Position numbers and translations under genes: made by a program
From: DAOUJI01 sp034422875
GTDB lineage: Bacteria; Chloroflexota; Dehalococcoidia; Lucifugimonadales; JAGWBF01
Length of the DNA: 27,234 bases
Reading direction: 5' to 3'
Assembly (NCBI GenBank): GCA_034422875.1
Contig: DAOUJI010000018.1
Span: forward strand, 1-27,234
The notes under the pieces: generated by a model
The model's input: only the letters and a program-made list of their open reading frames with translations
The model's database searches: none
Told to the model about the DNA's origin: nothing
Part shown: positions 22,760-27,234 of the stretch, piece after piece
Numbering within the stretch: position 1 is the stretch's first letter
How the letters are laid out: each line of letters begins with the position of its first letter

Positions 22760-23803
22760 TTAAAGGGGCAGGGACACCGCCTGACCGGTTTGGGAGCTCC
22801 GATAAACCGCCTCGGTAAACTCCATGTATTGGACCCCTACGTCGAAGGGGGTGCGAGTTATCTTTTCGGTGCCCCGAATGGCGCTGACGAACTCTTCCTC
22901 CACCCTCCACGAGTATTCTTTATCCGGGGTGACTGGAATCTCGGCCAACGCCGACTGACCGCGCCTGGCGCCGTAAACCTTCAAAGCCGGAGGCCCTTCC
23001 AAGCGGACCGTGCCCTCGCTGCCGTATATCCACACCTCCGGCGGTGTGGCCAGTCCCGTCACGGCGCTGAAGCGCAGGTGGGCCTGTGCCCCGCAGGCCA
23101 TGTCACAAAGAATGTCCACGTGGTCCGGCACGGTTATGAACCGGAGTTCTCCCGTTTCATCCTTACGCCGGTCCACATTCACTTTCGTCATGGCCATGAC
23201 CTTAGTGGCAGGTCCGACCCACCTCATCATGGCCTCGTACCATATGCCCATGGACAGGATGTTGAACCCACTGAGGTTCCGGTCGTGACGCCAGTGGAGA
23301 GGACTGTCCCTGTCGATGAAATCGGGCGTGTTCACCTGGGCTTCGATGGCCAACAGGTCGCCCAGATATCCGTCGGCAACCAGCCCCTGCAAGGTGGCGT
23401 CCACCTTGAAGCTTAGGGGAGACGGCACTATCTGTGTAATCAGGTGAGGCTTCAGCCTCGACGCATCCAGCATCATCCTGGCTTCCTCAGCGTTCATGGC
23501 CATGCGCGCTTCACATAGCACATGCTTCTCGTTTTCCAGGGCCGCCAGAGTCATCTGGCAGTGCATGTAGGGCCAGGTGCCTATGCAGATGGCGTCCGTG
23601 TCATCGGCCTCCACCAGGTCAATCCAGTTGTCGTACACGACAGGTATTTCGAACTCCGCAGCCGCCCGCTCACTGGACTCCCGGCTGCGGTTGCATACGC
23701 TTACAATCTCTACGCCGTCCACGGCATGAAACCCAGGTACGTGCCTCACCCTCATATTGTTCCCCGCCCCTACGATTCCAATGCGCAGGTTGCCGTTGCT
23801 CAT
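22760..23803 (-). CDS. Gfo/Idh/MocA-family oxidoreductase
   Basis: 347 aa. N-terminal Rossmann domain with IGIVGAGNNMR (GxGxxx at about 12-16), VSVCNRS at the end of the second strand, and AICIGTWPYMH. The C-terminal alpha/beta domain has a long FNILSMGIWYEAMMRWVG helix. These NAD(P)-dependent enzymes mostly oxidise or reduce sugars and inositols. The usual EKP motif, whose Lys is catalytic in many members, is EAR here (E98-A99-R100), so the reaction may differ or the protein may belong to an EARMAMN subgroup. The ATG at 23803 has GGGAGGT upstream. First gene of the operon with two lipoproteins and the DHA2 transporter; a sugar-lipid link is possible but unproven. Confidence 0.88.
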   Translation of the reverse strand: MSNGNLRIGIVGAGNNMRVRHVPGFHAVDGVEIVSVCNRSRESSERAAAEFEIPVVYDNWIDLVEADDTDAICIGTWPYMHCQMTLAALENEKHVLCEARMAMNAEEARMMLDASRLKPHLITQIVPSPLSFKVDATLQGLVADGYLGDLLAIEAQVNTPDFIDRDSPLHWRHDRNLSGFNILSMGIWYEAMMRWVGPATKVMAMTKVNVDRRKDETGELRFITVPDHVDILCDMACGAQAHLRFSAVTGLATPPEVWIYGSEGTVRLEGPPALKVYGARRGQSALAEIPVTPDKEYSWRVEEEFVSAIRGTEKITRTPFDVGVQYMEFTEAVYRSSQTGQAVSLPL

Positions 23804-23847
23804 CAGACCTCCCGTTTGCCCTCAACCCGTTTACCTGAAATACGGAA

Positions 23848-23879
23848 ACATCGTATACGGATGTTCGGCTTTGATTATA
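23848..23879 (-). promoter_or_regulatory. -10 box and inverted repeat upstream of the Gfo/Idh operon
   Basis: A perfect TATAAT on the minus strand (23879-23874) lies about 70 bp upstream of the ATG. Just downstream, ACATC-GTATACG-GATGT (23848-23864) is an inverted repeat with a palindromic GTATAC core, well placed for a roadblock repressor. No good -35 is visible. The rest of the 23804-24006 gap shows only the hydrolase -10. Confidence 0.4.
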
Positions 23880-23992
23880 TGGTGCGTCAGCCTGCCAGTC
23901 CAGAAATTCGCGGCTGTCAAAAGACGAACAAGAAACCGTTCAGCGTCCGCCGGTTCTTGAGAGAAAAACTGGCGCCTCGACGATGTCGATTG

Positions 23993-23998
23993 TATACT
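23993..23998 (+). promoter_or_regulatory. -10 box next to the alpha/beta hydrolase start
   Basis: TATACT lies 8 nt before the ATG at 24007, with no SD between. Transcription would start within about 2 nt of the start codon, another candidate leaderless mRNA. Confidence 0.4.
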
Positions 23999-24006
23999 AA
24001 TTGCTG

Positions 24007-24771
24007 ATGGCTGATTTCTTGCTTATTCCCGACGCTGGACACGGTTCGTGGTGGTGGGGCCGCGTCTGGGGCCAGTTAACGGCCCCCCAAGATTACCCGC
24101 CCAGGCTCTATTCCCAGCGCAAGGCGGGCGAGATTGTTATGCCCGACTTGCCCGGCCACAACTCCGTGGAAATGAACGGCTCCGGGCCCTATGTAGCCGA
24201 CGACTTCATAAAAGCCATCCTGGACCCGGTGAAGGACAGGGGGCTGCAAGACCTGATAATCGTGGGACACGGCCTGTCGGCGCCATACGTCCTGCAGGCC
24301 GCGTCCATGCTGGAGACTCCGCCGCGCAGGGTCATCCTGCTGGCTGGAGTCGTCCCTGACAACGGGAAAAGCGCCCTCGACTCTCTTCCCCAGACGACCA
24401 GACTCATGTTCAAACTCATGGGGAGGAAGCCCACCGGGGCCGGCAAGAAGGAAATCAAGCTGGCCAAACCGGTGATTGATCATATTTACTGCAACGGAAT
24501 GACCAGATTCGACAGCGTCCTGGCCTCCGGCTGGTACAAGACAATACCGTCGTCGATGCTTTCTACCCGCCAGCAGCTTGGCTCCCTCAGCTTCAACTTC
24601 CCCATCACCTACATTCCCCTATGGCGGGATAGGCTCGTGCCCAGCGCACTTCAGCGGCGCATGGCCCAGAAGCTCCCTGGAGTGGAGATAGAACGGGAGC
24701 TGGACGCTTGCCACGAGGTCACCCTGGAACGCCCGGCACAGGTCGCCGAGGCTCTGTTGAAGCATGCTTGA
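24007..24771 (+). CDS. Alpha/beta-hydrolase-fold protein lacking the Ser nucleophile
   Basis: About 254 aa. The fold is clear: FLLIPDAGHGSWWWGRVWGQL at the start (oxyanion region), VMPDLPGHN, then IIVGHGLSAPYV, PLWRDRLVPSALQ (acid position, Asp before the last helix) and DACHEVTLERPAQVAEALL (His). At the nucleophile elbow the usual G-H-S-x-G is G87-H88-G89-L90-S91, so the catalytic Ser is replaced by Gly, while the Asp and His positions are kept. It may be inactive or a binding protein, or may use another residue, as cofactor-independent lyases of this fold do. Start ATG 24007, with an in-frame TTG at 24001 as alternative. A REP-like palindrome follows. Confidence 0.83.
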   Translation: MADFLLIPDAGHGSWWWGRVWGQLTAPQDYPPRLYSQRKAGEIVMPDLPGHNSVEMNGSGPYVADDFIKAILDPVKDRGLQDLIIVGHGLSAPYVLQAASMLETPPRRVILLAGVVPDNGKSALDSLPQTTRLMFKLMGRKPTGAGKKEIKLAKPVIDHIYCNGMTRFDSVLASGWYKTIPSSMLSTRQQLGSLSFNFPITYIPLWRDRLVPSALQRRMAQKLPGVEIERELDACHEVTLERPAQVAEALLKHA

Positions 24772-24775
24772 AAGA

Positions 24776-24810
24776 CCCTCACCCCGGCCCTCTCCCTGAG
24801 GGAGAGGGGG
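24776..24810. repeat. REP-like palindromic repeat, copy 2
   Basis: CCCTCACCCCGGCCCTCTCC, then CTGAGGGAGAGGGGG. The core CCCTCTCCC-TGA-GGGAGAGGG (24788-24808) is a perfect 9-bp stem with a 3-nt loop. It sits immediately after the hydrolase stop and before the flavin reductase SD. It shares the layout of copy 1 at 7209-7240. Confidence 0.75.
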
Positions 24811-24853
24811 TTATGGGGCCTAAGGCTCTAACGCGAGATGCAGGAGGTGTTGA

Positions 24854-25330
24854 ATGGACCAGGACGTTAAGAAGAAGGTGCTCAGGCAGATTAGCTACGG
24901 CATGTACGTCATGGGGTCAACGGCCGACGGAGACTCATCGGCAGGCACCGTCAACTGGTTGTCGCAAGCGTCTTTTTCACCCCCGCTGATAATGGTGGGA
25001 GTTAAGACCGACAGCGGACTCCATGAGGCGGTGAAGAAGTCCAACTCCTTCTCCGTCAACGTGCTGTCCGCCGACCAGAAGCAGATTGCGGAGGACTTCT
25101 TTCGCCCGAGCAAGGTAGAGGGCAACCTTATCAACGGCCACGCATTTGCAGCGGGCTCCACCGGGTCTCCCGTGTTGGATGAGGTCTACTGCTACTTCGA
25201 GTGCAAGCTAGTGGGCGCCGTCGAGCAGGGCGACCATTCTGTGTTCGTCGGAGAGGTCGTGGACGCCCAGGAACGGCGAGACGACAAGCCTATGGAGATG
25301 TGGGACACTGGCTGGTTCTACGGAGGCTAG
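24854..25330 (+). CDS. Flavin reductase-like FMN-binding protein
   Basis: 158 aa, the usual size of the flavin reductase-like domain. Typical blocks: ISYGMYVMGSTADG with TVNWLSQASFSPPLIMVGVK (FMN phosphate and isoalloxazine contacts), FSVNVLSADQKQIAEDFF, and VGEVVDAQERRDDKPM near the end. These split-barrel proteins reduce flavin with NAD(P)H or act as FMN-dependent reductases; some serve two-component monooxygenases, but none lies nearby. The ATG at 24854 has a very strong AGGAGGTG SD. It follows the alpha/beta hydrolase across the palindromic repeat and precedes a small unknown gene by 17 bp. Confidence 0.88.
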   Translation: MDQDVKKKVLRQISYGMYVMGSTADGDSSAGTVNWLSQASFSPPLIMVGVKTDSGLHEAVKKSNSFSVNVLSADQKQIAEDFFRPSKVEGNLINGHAFAAGSTGSPVLDEVYCYFECKLVGAVEQGDHSVFVGEVVDAQERRDDKPMEMWDTGWFYGG

Positions 25331-25347
25331 ACCGGCGTCCCCGGCGT

Positions 25348-25611
25348 ATGGATGACAACGAGTTCCTTGACAAAATCAAGGACAAGATTGAAAAGCTGAG
25401 CGGCGTTGCCATAAGGCTGGACCTGGACCGTGAAGACCAGAGCGCCCTGAGAGTGGAGCGGGAAGGTCCGATGCCCACAGTAGTCGTAGGGAGCCACGTC
25501 CTGGAATATTCCGGGTTCGCACGGATGGCAACCGAATATGCGGTGGCGTGCCTGAGAGCCGGACGGGACCTGGACCAACTGGAGTTCCAGATCCTGCTGG
25601 CTCGAAACTAG
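25348..25611 (+). CDS. Small protein of unknown function, 87 aa
   Basis: 87 aa, acidic and soluble, with no Cys, signal peptide or TM segment. The first 30 residues form a charged helix (MDDNEFLDKIKDKIEKLSG). A beta-rich middle follows (AIRLDLDREDQSALRVER, TVVVGSHVLEYSGFARMATE) and then a helix ending DLDQLEFQILLARN. I do not recognise the family. The ATG at 25348 follows the flavin reductase stop by 17 bp, so it is likely cotranscribed. The longer in-frame extension to 25201 lies inside the flavin reductase gene and has a skewed composition, so I reject it. Its stop shares a CTAG with the convergent hotdog gene. Confidence 0.7.
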   Translation: MDDNEFLDKIKDKIEKLSGVAIRLDLDREDQSALRVEREGPMPTVVVGSHVLEYSGFARMATEYAVACLRAGRDLDQLEFQILLARN

Positions 25612-25979
25612 CTTGAAGTCAACTCGAACCGGACGGTGGCCCTAAGTTGGGCCACCCTTTCATCTGACTGGTTGACTCCCTGTACCTCGCAATCGATGAG
25701 CCCTGCTTCCGCGTCGGTCCTCTTATCCGTCACCCGGCCTGAAAAGGTAAGGGTGTCCGTTGTCTCGATGCGGCTGGAGGAAACCAACTCCACACTGCTG
25801 CCCTCGGCGTAAACCCTTTCGCGGCGCAGCCCCTTTTCCAGCAGCTCCTTCGCGAAGCCGACAAACGCCGGAGACCCTGGCTCGATTGCCTCGGAAAACA
25901 GGTCCTTAATCAAGATGGGCATGTCGTCACCCACCTTAACCGATTCGAAAGTCGCGGTCCTCGCCCAAAGAGTGCCCAT
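25608..25979 (-). CDS. MaoC-like hotdog-fold protein
   Basis: About 123 aa. The N-terminal FESVKVGDDMPILIKDL is the usual opening of MaoC-type hotdog proteins ('vkvGdxlP'). The last third, DTLTFSGRVTDKRTDAEAGLIDCEVQGVNQSDERVAQLRATVRF, is the usual hotdog sheet end. The central helix lacks the Asp/His pair (DxxxxH type) of hydratase-active MaoC enzymes, so it may be a non-catalytic subunit or a partner of another half. The ATG at 25979 is preferred; a TTG at 26000 would add 7 residues. It is divergent from the peroxiredoxin and convergent with the small 87-aa gene. Confidence 0.7.
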   Translation of the reverse strand: MGTLWARTATFESVKVGDDMPILIKDLFSEAIEPGSPAFVGFAKELLEKGLRRERVYAEGSSVELVSSSRIETTDTLTFSGRVTDKRTDAEAGLIDCEVQGVNQSDERVAQLRATVRFELTSS

Positions 25980-26052
25980 AGGACTACAACCTATCACCAA
26001 GCCCGTCCCAGCGCAACCGAATAGGCCGGTTCGCGGCCGCCTCTGCCCCTTT

Positions 26053-26061
26053 TGCTATAAT
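26053..26061 (+). promoter_or_regulatory. Extended -10 promoter of the peroxiredoxin gene
   Basis: TGCTATAAT is a perfect extended -10 (TGn plus TATAAT). No -35 is evident, as is common with extended -10 elements. Transcription would start near 26068, giving a leader of about 29 nt with AGGACAGG before the ATG at 26097. Confidence 0.55.
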
Positions 26062-26096
26062 CCTCTTGTGTAACCGCCCATGCGTAGGACAGGTCG

Positions 26097-26555
26097 ATGA
26101 CCTCACCTGAAAAGGGGCAAACCGCCCCCACCTTTACCATTGCAACGACCCAGGGCGATTTCAGCCTGGAGCAAGCCCTGACTTCGGGGCCGGTCGTGCT
26201 GGCCTTCTACACCGAGGACAACACCCCAAGCTGCGCTCAAGAACTGGTGTCATTCAAAGATGAGCACGAGACTCTGGAGGAGTTGGGTACGCAGGTCTTG
26301 GGACTCAGTTCAGACAGTTTGGAATCCCACCGCGACGCGGCTGAGAGGCTGGGAGGACTGCCCTTTCCTTTGGCCTCAGACCAGGACCTCAGCGTAATAC
26401 GGCTCTACGGAGTGGCGGCAGAGGACGGGAAGAGAAGCCAGAGGGCGGTTTTCGTTATAGACTCCAACGGCACAGTGGCGCTTGCCATACCCTGGTACCA
26501 ACCAGGCAACCCGGCCCAATTCTTGCAGGTGTTCCAAGCTCTGGGACTTGAATAG
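26097..26555 (+). CDS. Peroxiredoxin (AhpC/TSA, BCP-like), single Cys
   Basis: 152 aa, a thioredoxin-fold thiol peroxidase that reduces hydrogen peroxide and organic peroxides. GQTAPTFTIATTQGDFSL opens the domain. LAFYTEDNTPSCAQEL holds the peroxidatic C46 in a TxxC setting; the usual Pro of PxxxTxxC is Thr39 here. Later SDSLESHRDAAERLGGLPFPLASDQ and AVFVIDSNGTVALA are typical. C46 is the only Cys, so there is no resolving Cys and recycling must use an outside thiol. It has its own extended -10 promoter, is divergent from the hotdog gene and convergent with the next unknown gene. Confidence 0.88.
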   Translation: MTSPEKGQTAPTFTIATTQGDFSLEQALTSGPVVLAFYTEDNTPSCAQELVSFKDEHETLEELGTQVLGLSSDSLESHRDAAERLGGLPFPLASDQDLSVIRLYGVAAEDGKRSQRAVFVIDSNGTVALAIPWYQPGNPAQFLQVFQALGLE

Positions 26556-26560
26556 ACTCA

Positions 26561-26576
26561 CCGACGTTGCGTCGGG
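26561..26576. terminator. Short hairpin between convergent stops
   Basis: CCGACG-TTG-CGTCGG (26561-26575) is a perfect 6-bp stem between the peroxiredoxin stop and the convergent gene's stop at 26577. No T run follows, so the terminator role is weak. Confidence 0.3.
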
Positions 26577-26990
26577 CTATGCAGACCGGGTGAATCCGTA
26601 GTAGACGTCGGAGTCCAGCACCTTGCTCAGCGCCAGCATCGAAATGTTGCGGGAGTTAAGTGGAGAGAAGAAGTCCTGAGTCACCACGAAAAAGAGCTTC
26701 TCCAGGCTGACCGGCTTGTTGCCGCCGCTCAATATGTGGCGGAAGATGATTTCCTGCATAGGCATTTCCGGGCTAATGAAGCCCTCCTGCTTGGCGCAGT
26801 GTGACGATATCTGCCTTATCTGCTGCGGTATGGTGGGACCGGCTCCTCCCCTAACGTCCACTTTTGCTTCGCACTCAGCGCAACGGCGGCTGAGCAGCAT
26901 GACCGAAAGAGACCTGTTGTGGACCGTGAGCTTGGCTTCATCCACAACATACTCGGGCATTCGTTGTTTTTCTTGTTCCTGCTCCGGCAT
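26577..26990 (-). CDS. Unknown small Cys-containing protein
   Basis: About 137 aa, soluble. A Glu/Gln-rich start (MPEQEQEKQ) is followed by a compact domain with CAEC and then QISSHCAKQEGF, a possible C-x2-C...H-C zinc or iron site. The C-terminal half is helical and hydrophobic (EIIFRHILSGGNKPVSLEKLFFVVTQDFF). I do not recognise the family and assign no function. The ATG at 26990 has GGAG 7 nt upstream and lies just after the moeA stop (27017), so it is likely cotranscribed with moeA, which could mean a molybdenum-cofactor link (weak inference). The frame upstream to 27101 overlaps moeA and is probably not translated. Confidence 0.6.
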   Translation of the reverse strand: MPEQEQEKQRMPEYVVDEAKLTVHNRSLSVMLLSRRCAECEAKVDVRGGAGPTIPQQIRQISSHCAKQEGFISPEMPMQEIIFRHILSGGNKPVSLEKLFFVVTQDFFSPLNSRNISMLALSKVLDSDVYYGFTRSA

Positions 26991-27016
26991 CTGGCTCTCC
27001 ACTTCGTTAGGTACGG

Positions 27017-27234
27017 TCAACTCGACACCTCTTCGCTCCAATCGAGCATTTTGACCTTGACGCGCTCCCCCGCCTTCATCTGCGGCACATCCTCGGGACA
27101 TATCGCCAGTCCGTTGGCCTTGGACATGGAGGTCAGAATATTGGACCCTTGAGGTCCCGTTGGGTTCGCATAGAAGGAGCCGTCCCGGTTGGTCACCTCG
27201 ACCCGTGCGAACACCCGCCTCTCGTCATAGTTGT
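27017..27234 (-). CDS. moeA: Molybdopterin molybdenumtransferase MoeA-like, C-terminal end (cut by window edge)
   Basis: Only the last 71 residues are in the window; the frame stays open to the edge. ERRVFARVEVTNRDGSFYAN is followed by PTGPQGSNILTSMSKANGLAICPEDVPQMKAGERVKVKMLDW. It matches the beta-barrel C-terminal domain (domain IV) of MoeA, where 'SgxlxSmxxANGlaxxPexxxxxxaGexVxvxlL' is diagnostic. MoeA inserts molybdate into the adenylylated pterin in molybdenum-cofactor synthesis. The catalytic core is outside the window, so fusions (for example with MogA or a sulfurtransferase-like domain) cannot be excluded. The unknown Cys-containing gene follows after about 26 bp. Confidence 0.85.
   Translation of the reverse strand, partial: NYDERRVFARVEVTNRDGSFYANPTGPQGSNILTSMSKANGLAICPEDVPQMKAGERVKVKMLDWSEEVSS

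Noticed and set aside
25201..25347. N-terminal extension of the 87-aa protein
   Set aside because: It overlaps the flavin reductase gene and is very rich in Arg/Gly, as expected from a shifted reading of a real gene.

Overview
The window is a gene-dense bacterial chromosome segment of moderately high GC with short intergenic gaps and no rRNA, tRNA, phage, IS or CRISPR features. The gene set suggests a free-living, probably monoderm-like Chloroflexota, perhaps of the Dehalococcoidia/SAR202 type. The signs are Cys-lipoproteins with an ACE(S/T) start, frequent TTG starts, a UGSC-type protein, CaiB/BaiF and Gfo/Idh enzymes of the 'EARMAMN' type, and an LppX/LprG-like lipoprotein. This assignment is inferred from family resemblance, not from a marker gene.

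Layout, left to right. (1) 1-3204, minus: a lipoprotein gene, a terminator, then an orphan YyaL/DUF255-type C-terminal domain, aspS and thrB (cut by the left edge). (2) 3333-5060, plus: a DinB-fold protein and an MFS transporter. (3) 5101-6526, plus: an AAA/DUF4143 ATPase gene that begins inside its own upstream array of about 23-bp degenerate repeats. (4) 6583-8327, minus: a two-gene module of a conserved 356-aa protein and a UGSC-family gene whose frame is interrupted by one in-frame TGA. I read that TGA as selenocysteine. (5) 8466-10049, plus: a tandem-domain SagB/nitroreductase-like oxidase. (6) 10175-12491: trehalose genes otsA (plus) and otsB (minus), convergent and overlapping at their 3' ends. 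(7) 12492-12928: a 437-bp gap holding strong promoter hexamers and a foldable, riboswitch-like leader for a metallo-beta-lactamase-fold hydrolase (12929-13828). (8) 13922-16547: mtaB (minus) and a CaiB/BaiF CoA-transferase (plus), divergent. (9) 16544-18758, minus: a radical SAM/SPASM enzyme overlapping a PAP2_3 membrane protein, behind a near-consensus promoter. (10) 19039-23803, minus: a tight operon of a Gfo/Idh oxidoreductase, a beta-propeller lipoprotein, an LppX/LprG-like lipoprotein and a 14-TM DHA2 transporter. The last two recall the mycobacterial LprG-P55 lipid export pair. (11) 24007-25611, plus: an alpha/beta hydrolase lacking its Ser nucleophile, a flavin reductase and a small unknown. 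(12) 25608-27234: a hotdog-fold protein (minus), a peroxiredoxin (plus), an unknown Cys-containing protein (minus) and the moeA C-terminus (minus, cut by the right edge).

The best candidates for something new are the UGA-containing UGSC gene with its SECIS-like hairpin and partner gene, the repeat array controlling the DUF4143 ATPase, the structured leader before the MBL gene, and the LprG/P55-like pair outside Actinobacteria. Several genes have a -10 hexamer almost touching the start codon and no Shine-Dalgarno sequence, which suggests leaderless mRNAs beside normal SD-led genes.
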